Source: Luteibacter jiangsuensis (lineage in GTDB: Bacteria; Pseudomonadota; Gammaproteobacteria; Xanthomonadales; Rhodanobacteraceae). Taken from it: a stretch of DNA of 64,000 nucleotides. The notes under the pieces were generated by a model. It did not search any database, was not told the origin of the DNA, and saw only the letters and a program-made list of their open reading frames with translations. Positions 54,607-64,000 of this stretch are shown here, piece after piece (position 1 is the stretch's first letter; the number at the start of each line of letters is the position of its first letter). The translations under genes were made by a program, and so were the position numbers. The stretch spans positions 1 through 64,000 of the forward strand of contig NZ_JAUSSK010000005.1 in NCBI RefSeq assembly GCF_030812295.1. Direction: 5' to 3'.

Positions 54607-55842
54607 TCACGTCGGCTCCCCGCGCCGCCCGAATCCCACGCCGCGTGCCTCCGGCCCCAACCAGGTCAGCAGCGCCAGGAGCAAGGCCACGACGGCGATC
54701 CAGGTCGACATCGCGAAGGCGAAATCGCCGCCGCGCTGGCCGGCCAGCCAGGTCTGCGCGGTGGCGGTGATCGCCGCGAGCAGGTTGCCCATCTGGTAGG
54801 CGAAGCCCGGCAGGGTGCCACGCACGGCATCCGGCGCCAGTTCATTGAGGTGGGTGGGCACCACGCCCCACGCGCCCTGCACCATCACCTGGATGAGGAA
54901 GGCACCCAGGCCGAGCAGGAGCAACGAACCGCCGTACATCCACAGCGGAACCACCGGGATCGCCAGCAGCGCCGCGATGATGATGGCCTTGCGCCGGCCG
55001 ATCCGCTCGGAGAGCGAGCCGAAGGTCAGGCCACCGGCCAGCGCGCCGAGGTTGAGCAGCGCCGTGAGCAGGAACGCGGTGCCCGACCCGGCGGGGATCC
55101 TCAGGGTCTCCTGCACGAAGGTCGGGTACATGTCCTGCGATCCGTGGCTGAACATGTTGAACGCCGCCATCAGGAGCATGAGGTAGACGAACAGTTTCCA
55201 GTGCCCGCGCATGGAGACGAAGACGCTCTCGCGCGCATGCGAGCGGCGGCTCTCCCATACCGGCGACTCGGGCACCTTGCGCCGGATGTACAAAACCAGC
55301 AGTGCCGGCAGCGCGCCGACCACGAAGAGGCCACGCCAGCCGATGTGATCCACCAGCAACCAGTTGGCGAGCGCCGCGAGGAAGAAGCCACATGGATATC
55401 CGCTTTGCAGCAGGCCGGAAACGAAGCCGCGCGATTTGGCCGGGATCGACTCCATCGCCAGCGACGCCCCGATACCCCACTCGCCTCCCATCGCGATGCC
55501 GAAGAGGAAGCGCAGGCCGAGCAGCACGCCCAGCGATGGCGAGAACGCGCAGGCCACCTCCAACAGCGAAAACAGCACGATGTCGAACATGAGCACCGGC
55601 CGTCGCCCGTAGCGGTCGGCCAGGCGGCCGAAGACCAGCGCGCCGATCGGTCGTGCGGCGAGGGTGAGGAACAAGCCGTAGGTCACGTCCTGCTTGGGCA
55701 CGTGGAACTCGTTGGCCACGGCGAGGATGACGAAGGTCAGCAAGAAATAGTCGAAGGCGTCGAGGGTCCAGCCCAGGAAGCTGGCGATCACGGTATGCCG
55801 CTGCGTGTGGTCGAGTTCGCGCAGCGCGGCGGGAAGCGGCAT
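54607..55842 (-). CDS. MFS transporter, carboxylate/sugar proton symporter type
   Basis: A 411-residue major facilitator with 12 predicted helices. The MFS loop signature after helix 2 is GRLADRYGRRPVLM and its repeat in the second half is GSLSERIGRRKAI. FGIAMGGEWGIGASLAMESIP and RGFVSGLLQSGYPCGF resemble the NanT/ShiA/Jen1-like proton symporters for sialic acid, shikimate or lactate. The substrate cannot be assigned. It ends 53 nt upstream of slyD and may be transcribed with it. Confidence 0.88.
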   Translation of the reverse strand: MPLPAALRELDHTQRHTVIASFLGWTLDAFDYFLLTFVILAVANEFHVPKQDVTYGLFLTLAARPIGALVFGRLADRYGRRPVLMFDIVLFSLLEVACAFSPSLGVLLGLRFLFGIAMGGEWGIGASLAMESIPAKSRGFVSGLLQSGYPCGFFLAALANWLLVDHIGWRGLFVVGALPALLVLYIRRKVPESPVWESRRSHARESVFVSMRGHWKLFVYLMLLMAAFNMFSHGSQDMYPTFVQETLRIPAGSGTAFLLTALLNLGALAGGLTFGSLSERIGRRKAIIIAALLAIPVVPLWMYGGSLLLLGLGAFLIQVMVQGAWGVVPTHLNELAPDAVRGTLPGFAYQMGNLLAAITATAQTWLAGQRGGDFAFAMSTWIAVVALLLALLTWLGPEARGVGFGRRGEPT

Positions 55843-55964
55843 GAGAATTTCCTCAGCGATCGGGCGGCGCCGAGGCTAGCACAGCGCTAAGATCGGACGT
55901 GCGCCTCACGGTGCAATGACGGCATGCCACTACACTGGTGGCCACCACGACAGACGGAGGACTC

Positions 55965-56255
55965 ATGAAGTACTCGCGATCGATCGTTTCACTCGCACTC
56001 CTCGCCGGCCTGGGCATCGGCATGGCTCACGCCCAGTCGGAAGGCGGCTCCGACAGCGGCGGCGCTCCCGCGTTCTCCGAGATCAGCAAGGACGGCAAGA
56101 GCATCAAGCGCAGCGACGTACCCAAGGACAACGAAGCGCTCAAGCAACTTCGTGCGCATTTTCCCGAAGCGGATGCGAACCACGACGGCAAGGTCGACAA
56201 GGGCGAATACGACGCCTACGTCAACAAGAATAGCCAGCCGCAGCAACAGCGCTAG
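55965..56255 (+). CDS. Exported EF-hand protein
   Basis: A 96-residue exported protein. The signal peptide ends in MAHA-Q; a Gly/Ser-rich linker follows. Near residue 75 there is one canonical EF-hand loop, DANHDGKVDKGE, with all six calcium-ligand positions filled (D1, N3, D5, V7 backbone, D9, E12). A second, poorer site may be SKDGKSIKRSD. Calcium binding in the periplasm is likely, but the role is unknown. Start at the ATG at 55965 behind a GGAGG ribosome binding site. Confidence 0.85.
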   Translation: MKYSRSIVSLALLAGLGIGMAHAQSEGGSDSGGAPAFSEISKDGKSIKRSDVPKDNEALKQLRAHFPEADANHDGKVDKGEYDAYVNKNSQPQQQR

Positions 56256-56313
56256 TATCCAAGGCCGCGTGCGGTCCTCGTACGCGGCCATCTCTAAGGA
56301 CGGACCACCACGC

Positions 56314-56976
56314 ATGATCCCCGACAGCCGGACGAGGCATCGCATCGCCTCCCGATTCAGTCGCCGCGGCGACCGGATATACATCCACGGCAAGCTTGCC
56401 ACCGATCCCGTGTACGCCGCCGCCGCACGGGCCATCGCCGGGAAGCGCCTGCCCCTGCTCGACATCGGCTGCGGCTTGGGCCTGCTCGGCCATTACCTGC
56501 ACGCGTGCGATGCGCTCGACGGCTACGTCGGCCTCGATCACGACGCCCGCAAGATCGCCATGGGCCGCGTCGCCGCGGAACGCGCCGGGCTGGGCGGCGA
56601 GATCGCCCTGTGCGAGGGTGATGCGGCCACGCCGCAAGCCTTGCGCGGCCACGTCGCCATGCTCGATGTCCTGCATTACCTGCCGCGGGAGCGCCAGAGC
56701 GAACTGCTGGCTTTCGCCGTCGACCACCTGGCGGACGACGGCGTGCTGATCCTGCGCAATGTCATCCGCGACGGCTCCTGGCGCTACCGGGCCACGGTAT
56801 GGGAAGAGAAGTTCATCAAGGCGGTCGGCTGGATCCCCGGCGGCGCGCAGTACTTTCCGACCGAGGACGACATCCGCGATGTGCTCGAGCCACGCGGCAT
56901 ACGCGTCGACTTCCGGCCGCTGTTCGGGCGGACGCCGTACAACAGCTATCTGATGACGGCCTCCCGGCACGACTGA
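56314..56976 (+). CDS. Class I SAM-dependent methyltransferase
   Basis: A 221-residue methyltransferase. SAM motif I is LLDIGCGLGLLGHYL near residue 50, with an acidic residue after the next strand (VGLDHD) and motif-like MLDVLHYLP. The tail FGRTPYNSYLM is reminiscent of small-molecule methyltransferases in polyketide or pigment clusters, but nothing nearby supports that. The substrate is unknown. The ATG at 56314 is chosen because the frame upstream overlaps the EF-hand gene. Confidence 0.82.
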   Translation: MIPDSRTRHRIASRFSRRGDRIYIHGKLATDPVYAAAARAIAGKRLPLLDIGCGLGLLGHYLHACDALDGYVGLDHDARKIAMGRVAAERAGLGGEIALCEGDAATPQALRGHVAMLDVLHYLPRERQSELLAFAVDHLADDGVLILRNVIRDGSWRYRATVWEEKFIKAVGWIPGGAQYFPTEDDIRDVLEPRGIRVDFRPLFGRTPYNSYLMTASRHD

Positions 56977-57009
56977 ACCGGCAACCACCCATTGTGCGCC
57001 GCAATAAGG

Positions 57010-57204
57010 TATACTCGTCGGGTCGTGCTTGCGCTCCGACTCCCTTGCGGACCCCCGGCGTGGAGATTTTCCCGCCCGTTCCCCCACCTCCGGAAGCGCG
57101 CACGACACCGGCCAGCCTGCTGTCTTCGTCATGGTTCGCGGCCGCCAAATCCATAACTCGCAGCGCGGTTCCAGGGAACGCTCGGGTCACGCAGGAGTTT
57201 CTCC
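57010..57204 (+). promoter_or_regulatory. rhlE promoter and long 5' leader
   Basis: A good -10 hexamer TATACT lies at 57010-57015 with no clear -35. Transcription from about 57022 would give a leader of roughly 180 nt before the rhlE ATG. No gene is visible in it. Long leaders are common for cold-inducible RNA helicases and allow post-transcriptional control. The ribosome binding site GCAGGAG is just upstream of the start. Confidence 0.5.
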
Positions 57205-58587
<1,383 letters not shown>

Positions 58588-58672
58588 TGGCCTAGCCGCA
58601 TGGGCGATGGTTCGCCCGTGCGGCAACCCGGATCATGGGTGCCGGCAGGTTATCCCACCCAGGTAGTTCCGC

Positions 58673-59113
58673 ATGACCCGAGTCCATCGTTACAGCGTCG
58701 CCGTGCTGCGCACGGCGTTCGGCGCCCTTTTCACCTTTTCCGGCCTCAACCACATCTTCGCCTTCTGGCAACCTCCGGCACCGCACACCAGTGCCGGCCG
58801 CGCGTTCATGGCGGGATTGGAAGCCAGTGGCTTCGTGGTGCCGCTGCTCGGGGTGGTCTTCGTCTACGCCGGCGTAGCCCTGATGGTGGCGCGGCTGGTG
58901 CCACTCGCCCTGCTCCTGCTGGCCGCCCCGGTCGTCGCGATCTTCGGTTACCACTTCGTCACCGAAGGCCATACGCTGGGCCCGCACGTGCTCGTGTTGG
59001 CCGTCTACCTCCTGCTCGCCTGGCAGGAACGCGATGCATGGCGTGCCCTTTTCGCCGCCGAACGCAACAGACCCGCGTCCGGCGAATCCTCGCCGCTCAG
59101 CCCTGCGTTCTGA
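58673..59113 (+). CDS. DoxX family membrane protein
   Basis: A 146-residue protein with about four transmembrane helices, starting with FGALFTFSGLNHIFAF, a DoxX-type N terminus. The loops contain the short polar GYHFVTEGHTLGPH segment. DoxX-like proteins occur with respiratory or redox-stress genes but have no single established function. Its 3' end overlaps the convergent GNAT gene by 17 bases. Confidence 0.85.
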   Translation: MTRVHRYSVAVLRTAFGALFTFSGLNHIFAFWQPPAPHTSAGRAFMAGLEASGFVVPLLGVVFVYAGVALMVARLVPLALLLLAAPVVAIFGYHFVTEGHTLGPHVLVLAVYLLLAWQERDAWRALFAAERNRPASGESSPLSPAF

Positions 59114-59651
59114 TCCGCGCCGTGAGGACGTGGTCTTCCCATAGGCCGTCGATCTTCAGGTAGCGCTTCGCATAGCCCTCCTTCTCGAAGCCAAGGCGTT
59201 CGAGAAGGCGCCCACTGCGATCGTTGCGCGGCATGTAGTTCGCCATCACCCGATGGAAATCCAGCGGGCCGAACGCATACCGGATTCCGGCGTCGATAGC
59301 CTCGTACATCAGTCCCTTGCCCTCATGGCGCCGGGCGATGCCATAGCCGAGATGACAGGCCTGGAAGACGCCGCGCACGACGTTGGCGAAGGTGAAGCTG
59401 GCGATCATCTCGCCGCCGTCGGGCGTCAACACCGCAAAAGGGTAGCCACGGTCGGCACGCGCCGCCTCGAGGCCCGCCTCGATCGCCTGGCGGCATCCCT
59501 CCAGCGAATAATGCGATGTACTGCGCAAGGGTTCCCAGGGCGCGAGATGGTCGCGGTTCTCCGTGCGATAGCGCTGCAGGAGTTCCGATTCCTCCACGTC
59601 GAGCAGCCGGATCACCGTGCGCGAGGTGCGCATCCTTATCGGTTCGCTCAT
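59097..59651 (-). CDS. GNAT acetyltransferase, RimJ/RimL type
   Basis: A 184-residue GNAT protein of the RimJ/RimL subfamily (protein N-terminal or amino-group acetylation). The acetyl-CoA loop is IARRHEGKGLMYEAI and the RimJ-like segment LDFHRVMANYMPRNDRSGRLLERLGFEKEG is clear. It starts TVIRLLDVEESELL. It overlaps the fghA start by four bases downstream on the same strand, suggesting coupling. Target protein unknown. Confidence 0.88.
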   Translation of the reverse strand: MSEPIRMRTSRTVIRLLDVEESELLQRYRTENRDHLAPWEPLRSTSHYSLEGCRQAIEAGLEAARADRGYPFAVLTPDGGEMIASFTFANVVRGVFQACHLGYGIARRHEGKGLMYEAIDAGIRYAFGPLDFHRVMANYMPRNDRSGRLLERLGFEKEGYAKRYLKIDGLWEDHVLTARIRTQG

Positions 59652-60496
59652 GGGATCAGCGCTTTCGCGTGGTGACGCAGGTGATCCTCGATGAAGGTCT
59701 GGATGAAGTAGTAGCCGTGGTCGTAGCCCGGGTGCATGCGCAGGTCGAGCGCCTGTCCGGCCTCTTCACAGGCGGCCTCGAAACGCTGTGGCTGCAACTG
59801 GTCCAGCAGGAATCCATCGGCCTCGCCCTGGTCCACCAGGATCGTGCCATCGAAGCGGGCACCTTCCTCCACCAGACAGGTGGCGTCGTACCTCGCCCAG
59901 GTGGAGCGGTCCGCACCGAGGTAGCGGGGAAAGGCTTTCTGGCCCCACGGAACACTGGCGGGAGCAACGATCGGTGCAAAAGCGGACAAAGAGCGGTAGC
60001 GGCCGGGATTGCGCAGGGCAACCACCAGTGCGCCATGGCCACCCATGGAATGGCCGAAGATGCCCTGCCGCCCCATATCCAGCGGGAAACGTCCGGATAC
60101 GAGGCGCGGCAGCTCGTCCACCACGTAGCTGTACATACGGAAGCGCTCGTTCCACGGCGCCTCGGTGGCGTCGAGATAGAACCCGGCGCCCTCGCCGAAC
60201 TCCCAATCGCCCGTGGCACCGGCCAGCCCGGTATCGCGAGGACTTGTGTCGGGCATCACCAGGGCCAACCCCTGTTCCGCCGCCACCCGCTGCGCACCGG
60301 CCTTGATGGTGAAGGTCTCGGCGGTGCAGGTGAGGCCGGCGAGGAACCAGAGCACCGGGACGGGACCCTTTTCCGCGGCCGGCGGCAGGTAGACGGCGAA
60401 ACGCATGGTTCCCCCGCAAGCGTCCGAAACATGCGAATAAAAGCCTTGAACGCCGCCGAAGCAACGGTGTTCCGACACGGTCTCGATCGCCGTCAT
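59648..60496 (-). CDS. fghA: S-formylglutathione hydrolase
   Basis: A 282-residue serine hydrolase (esterase D family) that releases formate from S-formylglutathione in formaldehyde detoxification. The nucleophile is in FGHSMGGHGALV near residue 148, the Asp in LVDQGEADGF and the His in HPGYDHGYYFI. ALVMPDTSPRD is also typical. The partner formaldehyde dehydrogenase (frmA/adhC) is not in the window. The GNAT gene starts within its stop codon. Confidence 0.94.
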   Translation of the reverse strand: MTAIETVSEHRCFGGVQGFYSHVSDACGGTMRFAVYLPPAAEKGPVPVLWFLAGLTCTAETFTIKAGAQRVAAEQGLALVMPDTSPRDTGLAGATGDWEFGEGAGFYLDATEAPWNERFRMYSYVVDELPRLVSGRFPLDMGRQGIFGHSMGGHGALVVALRNPGRYRSLSAFAPIVAPASVPWGQKAFPRYLGADRSTWARYDATCLVEEGARFDGTILVDQGEADGFLLDQLQPQRFEAACEEAGQALDLRMHPGYDHGYYFIQTFIEDHLRHHAKALIP

Positions 60497-60584
60497 GTGC
60501 CCGTCCCTTATCGAAGCTGACCGAAGAGTGTAACGCCGTCACGCCTGGCAGCCACGACTCACGGCGAACTGCGCATATCGCTGC

Positions 60585-60642
60585 TACAATACGTTTACTG
60601 CCCGGCGCCGAATGTCGCCGCCGCGCCCCTTTCGAGGTCGCC
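60585..60642 (+). promoter_or_regulatory. Likely deaD promoter -10 and short leader
   Basis: TACAAT at 60585-60590 is a good -10 hexamer in an otherwise GC-rich gap between divergent fghA and deaD; no convincing -35 is seen. A transcript from about 60597 would have a leader of about 46 nt. Confidence 0.4.
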
Positions 60643-62487
60643 ATGTCATCCCCCGATACAAATAACGCTCCGGCCCTGCCCGGTTTCAGCGCGCTCGCGC
60701 TCGACGCAAACGTCGTGCGTGCGCTGACCGAGGTCGGCTACGAGACCCCCTCTCCCATCCAGGCCGCCACCATCCCGGCCCTGCTCGAAGGCCGCGATGT
60801 CATCGGCCAGGCGCAGACCGGTACCGGCAAGACGGCGGCCTTCGCGCTGCCCGTGCTGTCACGCATCGACCTGAAGGCCGGCAACAAGCCGCAGGCGCTG
60901 GTGCTCGCGCCCACGCGCGAACTGGCCATCCAGGTCGCCGAGGCGTTCCAGAAGTACGCCACCTACCTGCCCGGCTTCCAGGTGCTGCCGATCTACGGCG
61001 GCCAGAGCTACGGCCCGCAGTTGCAGGGCCTGAAGCGTGGCGCCCAGGTCATCGTCGGCACGCCCGGCCGTGTCATCGACCATCTGGACAAGGGCACTCT
61101 GGATCTCTCGGGCCTGCGCTTCATGGTGCTCGACGAGGCCGACGAGATGCTCCGCATGGGCTTCATCGACGACGTCGAGAAGCTGCTCCAGGCCACGCCC
61201 GCCAGCCGCCAGGTGGCGCTGTTCTCCGCGACCATGCCGGCGCCGATCCGCCGCATCGCGCAGACCTACCTGAAGGAGCCGGTCGAGGTCACGATCAAGA
61301 ACAAGACCACGACCGCGGCGAATATCCGCCAGCGTTACTGGTGGGTCAGCGGCGTGCACAAGCTCGACGCGCTCACGCGCATCCTCGAGGCCGAAAGCTT
61401 CGACGCGATGATCGTCTTCGCACGCACCAAGTCCGCCACCGAGGAACTCGCCAGCAAGTTGCAGGCGCGCGGTTTCGCCGCCGCGGCGATCAACGGCGAC
61501 ATCGCGCAGGCCCAACGCGAGCGCGTCATCGACCAGCTGAAGACGGGCAAGCTCGACATCCTGATCGCCACCGACGTCGCCGCGCGCGGCCTCGACGTGG
61601 AACGCATCAGCCACGTGCTGAACTACGATATCCCGCACGACACCGAGTCGTACGTGCACCGTATCGGCCGCACCGGCCGCGCGGGCCGCAGTGGCGAAGC
61701 GATCCTGTTCGTCACGCCGCGCGAGAAGAACCTGCTCCGCCAGATCGAGCGCGCCACCCGCCAGCCGATCGAGCAGATGCAGCTGCCCACGATCGAAGCG
61801 GTGAACGATACCCGCGTCAACAAGTTCAACCAGCGCATCACCGACACGCTGGCCACCGGCGATCTCGGCCTCTTCCAGCAGTTGGTGGAAAAGTACGAGC
61901 AGGAGCACGACGTGCCGGCGATCGAGATCGCCGCCGCGCTGGCGCGCATCGCCCAGGGCGACCAGCCCCTGCTGCTCGAACCGCCGGCCAAGCGTGAATA
62001 CACCGAACGGCCGCCGCGCGAATACGAGCGTGAGCGTCCGCCGCGCGATGGCGGCGACTTCAACGACCGCCGTCCGGTGCGCGAAGGCATGCGCCAGCCC
62101 CGTCCGCACGTGACCGAGGCCGGCAAGCGCACCTATCGCATCGAGGTCGGCCACGAGCACGGCGTGAAACCGGGTAACATCGTCGGCGCGATCGCCAACG
62201 AAGGCGGTGTCGAAGCGAAGTTCATCGGCCGCGTCAGCATCCGCGACGACTACAGCCTGATCGACCTCCCCGACGGCATGCCGGCTGAGACCTTCAACCA
62301 CCTGAAGAAGGTCTGGGTCGCCCAGCAGCAGCTGAAGATCGCCGAGTGGGACGGCAAGGAAGCGCCGCAGAGCGGCGGTGGCGGTGGCGCCTCGCGTCCG
62401 CCCCAGCGCAGCGGCTTCCGCCCCTCGGGCGCCCGCCCGGGCGCCAGCGGCGGCGGCAAGCCACCGCGCAAGAAGCGCGATTACTGA
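60643..62487 (+). CDS. deaD: DEAD-box RNA helicase DeaD/CsdA
   Basis: A 614-residue cold-shock helicase. Core motifs: SPIQAATIPALLEG (Q motif), AQTGTGKTAAF, PTRELA, DEAD in VLDEADEML, SATMP, and HRIGRTGRAGR. After the core comes a dimerisation region, an Arg/Glu/Pro-rich segment (about 450-490) and a DbpA-type RNA-binding domain beginning TYRIEVGHEHGVKPGNIVGAIANE, then a Gly/Ser/Arg-rich tail. This architecture is DeaD/CsdA, involved in 50S assembly and mRNA decay at low temperature. Confidence 0.95.
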   Translation: MSSPDTNNAPALPGFSALALDANVVRALTEVGYETPSPIQAATIPALLEGRDVIGQAQTGTGKTAAFALPVLSRIDLKAGNKPQALVLAPTRELAIQVAEAFQKYATYLPGFQVLPIYGGQSYGPQLQGLKRGAQVIVGTPGRVIDHLDKGTLDLSGLRFMVLDEADEMLRMGFIDDVEKLLQATPASRQVALFSATMPAPIRRIAQTYLKEPVEVTIKNKTTTAANIRQRYWWVSGVHKLDALTRILEAESFDAMIVFARTKSATEELASKLQARGFAAAAINGDIAQAQRERVIDQLKTGKLDILIATDVAARGLDVERISHVLNYDIPHDTESYVHRIGRTGRAGRSGEAILFVTPREKNLLRQIERATRQPIEQMQLPTIEAVNDTRVNKFNQRITDTLATGDLGLFQQLVEKYEQEHDVPAIEIAAALARIAQGDQPLLLEPPAKREYTERPPREYERERPPRDGGDFNDRRPVREGMRQPRPHVTEAGKRTYRIEVGHEHGVKPGNIVGAIANEGGVEAKFIGRVSIRDDYSLIDLPDGMPAETFNHLKKVWVAQQQLKIAEWDGKEAPQSGGGGGASRPPQRSGFRPSGARPGASGGGKPPRKKRDY

Positions 62488-62490
62488 TCG

Positions 62491-62516
62491 AAAAGGCCTC
62501 GGAAACGAGGCCTTTT
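62491..62516 (+). terminator. Terminator of deaD
   Basis: The 11-bp stem AAAAGGCCTCG (62491-62501) and CGAGGCCTTTT (62506-62516) has a GAAA loop and is followed by TTCTTC. It starts three bases after the deaD stop. Confidence 0.9.
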
Positions 62517-62524
62517 TTCTTCTG

Positions 62525-62916
62525 GTGGGAGCCGACCCTGTCGGCGATCCCGTGGCAGCGGGCCGGGTTCATGCACGGCTCGGCTTCGCCCTCGCGTTCG
62601 TCGTGTGCGTGGCGGGGGAGCTGCCGGGCGCCACCCTTGGCGCGAGGTGTGGAACCGAGGAGCGCCGGGCGACAAGGCCCGTCAGGGGGCCGGCCTGGAC
62701 GGCCGGCCGTTTCCGCTGAGCCAGGAGGGCGAATCGGAAACCCCGCCCGGCGCGACGGGCGCGACGGGCGCGACGGGGCGCAGCCATCGAACATGGCCGC
62801 GCAGCGGCTTCCCTTCCCGAGCGACGGTGTAACCGGAGCGACGAGGGTGGCGGCCGACGGCTCCGCCCTCACCCCGCCCGCCGCCGCGGGATCGCCGACA
62901 CGGTCGGCTCTCCCAC
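62525..62916. repeat. REP-like arms enclosing ~300 nt of structured non-coding DNA
   Basis: A left arm GTGGGAGCCGACCCTGTCGG at 62525 with the start of the usual spacer, and a right arm ATCGCCGACACGGTCGGC ending near 62916 (with one extra T in CTCTCCCAC), are about 390 bp apart instead of the usual 80. Between them no credible gene is seen. There are several hairpins: GCGCC/GGCGC (62628-62643), CGGGC/GCCCG (62666-62681), GGCCGGCC twice around a 5-nt loop (62688-62708), GTTTCCG/CGGAAAC (62709-62741), and three tandem copies of a 9-mer GCGACGGG(C/G) (62752-62778). It could be an inserted sequence or a structured RNA. Confidence 0.6.
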
Positions 62917-62933
62917 CCCGGACTGGGCGGGCT

Positions 62934-63278
62934 TCAGCTCGCGAAATCGGCGGGAGTCAGGGGCGGCATGCCGTGGCGGATACGTGCCTTGTCGCATTGG
63001 GGACTAGGCTCGCCGTTTTCCCATGCCGGTTGCAGTTCATGGCATGGCGAGGGCCTTACGGCGTAGACACCGCAGTGCGCAGCGACCCCCACCTCACCCA
63101 CGAGCGATTTGCAGCGCGGCTCGTAGGCGTTCGTGCCATGCATCGCCACGCGATGCGGGTCGAGATGCTCCGTCAGCGTGGCCGGCGTCACGCCGCCGGC
63201 CACGTCGGTTTCCAGCCAGTGGAAGGCGACACGGTACGTCGCGCAGCATGCGCCGCAGCGCAGGCAAGGATGAGTCAT
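62934..63278 (-). CDS. YkgJ family cysteine-cluster protein
   Basis: A 114-residue protein of the YkgJ/UPF0153 family, a putative zinc- or iron-chelating fold. The N-terminal cluster CLRCGACCATY (Cys5, 8, 11, 12) and the later RCKSLVG and SPCHELQPAWENGE supply the remaining Cys/His residues. Function is unknown in general. It begins three bases after the metallopeptidase gene, so the two are probably co-transcribed. Confidence 0.88.
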   Translation of the reverse strand: MTHPCLRCGACCATYRVAFHWLETDVAGGVTPATLTEHLDPHRVAMHGTNAYEPRCKSLVGEVGVAAHCGVYAVRPSPCHELQPAWENGEPSPQCDKARIRHGMPPLTPADFAS

Positions 63279-63281
63279 GGG

Positions 63282-64000
63282 TCAGATCGAACCGGAGAAC
63301 GTGTTGCACTTGCCGATGTCGCCACTGTCCAGTCCCGTGCGAAACCAACGCACGCGCTGGGCGGACGTGCCGTGGGTGAACGAATCGGGGACCACCCTGC
63401 CCTGCGACTGTTCCTGCAGGGCATCGTCACCGATCGCCGTGGCCGCGTTGATCGCGGATTCGACGTCGCCGGGCTGAAGCCAGTGCTGGCGCTGCTGCGA
63501 ATGGTTGGCCCATACGCCGGCGAAACAATCCGCCTGCAATTCCTGGCGCACGGACAAACCCGAGGCCCCCTCCAACCGGGCGCCACGACGGCGCGCATCG
63601 CCCACCTTGTCGAACACCCCGACCAGGTTCTGCACGTGGTGGCCGACCTCGTGCGCGATGACATAGGCACGAGCGAAATCCCCCGCCTCGTGGAAGCGTG
63701 TCTGCATGTCCTGGAAAAAGCCGAGGTCGAGATAGACGCGGTGGTCGCCCGGACAATAGAACGGGCCCACCGCGGAGGACGCCGAACCGCACGCGGTACG
63801 CACGCCATTGCGGAACAACACCAGCTTCGGCTGTTCGTACTGCTGGCCATTGGCGGCGAAGATCTCGCCCCAGGTGTCCTCGGTCTCGCCCAGGATGGCG
63901 CGCACGAAGTCCACCTGCGGATCGTCCGCTGCCGCCTGGTGCGGGGCCTGCTGGGCCTGCGGCGTGGGTGCCGCCCCCGGTTCGCCCTGGCCGAGCAGGG
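63282..64000 (-). CDS. ypfJ: YpfJ-type neutral zinc metallopeptidase, 5' end cut by window
   Basis: At least 238 residues of a metallopeptidase of the YpfJ (KPN_02809) family are present; the reading frame runs to the window end, so the N terminus, normally a single membrane helix, is missing. The zinc motif is VIAHEVGHHVQN (HExxH-type), with the downstream ELQADCFAGVWAN supplying the third ligand region. The visible upstream part is a Gln/Ala/Pro-rich linker, then QVDFVRAILGETEDTWGEIF, typical of the domain start. An internal GTG at 63914 is not the true start. Its protease activity is inferred from the motif; substrates are unknown. Confidence 0.9.
   Translation of the reverse strand, partial: LLGQGEPGAAPTPQAQQAPHQAAADDPQVDFVRAILGETEDTWGEIFAANGQQYEQPKLVLFRNGVRTACGSASSAVGPFYCPGDHRVYLDLGFFQDMQTRFHEAGDFARAYVIAHEVGHHVQNLVGVFDKVGDARRRGARLEGASGLSVRQELQADCFAGVWANHSQQRQHWLQPGDVESAINAATAIGDDALQEQSQGRVVPDSFTHGTSAQRVRWFRTGLDSGDIGKCNTFSGSI

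Noticed and set aside
62605-62832. Small plus- and minus-strand frames in the deaD-ykgJ gap
   Set aside because: They are Ala/Arg/Gly/Pro-rich, lack ribosome binding sites and family features, and overlap strong hairpins and a tandem 9-mer repeat.

Overview
The window is a GC-rich chromosomal stretch from a gammaproteobacterium of the Xanthomonadales, most likely family Rhodanobacteraceae (Luteibacter/Dyella/Rhodanobacter-like; inferred from gene content and order, not measured). The strongest taxonomic signal is the arginine operon, which carries the xanthomonad-type N-acetylornithine carbamoyltransferase and a fused acetylglutamate kinase/acetyltransferase. About 65 protein genes are densely packed. 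I see no tRNA, rRNA, CRISPR array, insertion sequence or prophage. The first ~130 bases are homopolymer-rich and look like a contig edge.

Layout. 0-6 kb: a FUSC-type membrane protein, then ACMS decarboxylase, a secreted unknown and kynureninase (tryptophan catabolism). 6-15.5 kb: one long minus-strand operon argF'-argG-argE-argB-argC-argH-proB-proA, preceded by what looks like a translational attenuator: an Arg-codon leader peptide, an antiterminator and an intrinsic terminator. 16-22 kb: cysS-sufE, a histone H1-like/DksA fusion, yidD-pyrC-M23 peptidase. 22-27 kb: folE2 and a tightly overlapping five-gene operon mtaD-YCII-ubiG-gph-squalene/phytoene-synthase-like. 27-31 kb: divergent efp and epmB (the EF-P modification pair), then a FimX-like degenerate GGDEF/EAL protein. 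31-35 kb: rpsP-rimM-trmD-rplS and ffh, with a divergent ypjD-type cytochrome assembly protein. 35-43 kb: radA, alr, two secreted-protein genes, dnaB, rplI, rpsR, rpsF. 43-49 kb: an IscA-type Fe-S carrier, asnS, a MalM-like lipoprotein, and an SDR/aldehyde dehydrogenase/RidA set that supplies the later steps of the same kynurenine route found at 2-5 kb. 49-56 kb: hutG-like, gor, a D-amino-acid dehydrogenase-like enzyme, NlpC/P60 lipoprotein, ohr with an OhrR-type operator, slyD, an MFS transporter. 56-64 kb: EF-hand protein, methyltransferase, DEAD-box helicases rhlE and deaD, DoxX, GNAT, fghA, YkgJ, and the 3' part of a YpfJ-type metallopeptidase cut by the window end.

Non-coding structure. 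Paired palindromic REP-like elements with the head GTGGGAGCC occur at least eight times in intergenic gaps; stem sequences vary between copies while the ~35-nt spacer is conserved. One pair (62.5-62.9 kb) encloses about 300 nt of hairpin-rich DNA with no convincing gene. Intrinsic terminators follow most operons. The most notable finding is the argF' leader, whose geometry matches ribosome-stalling attenuation.
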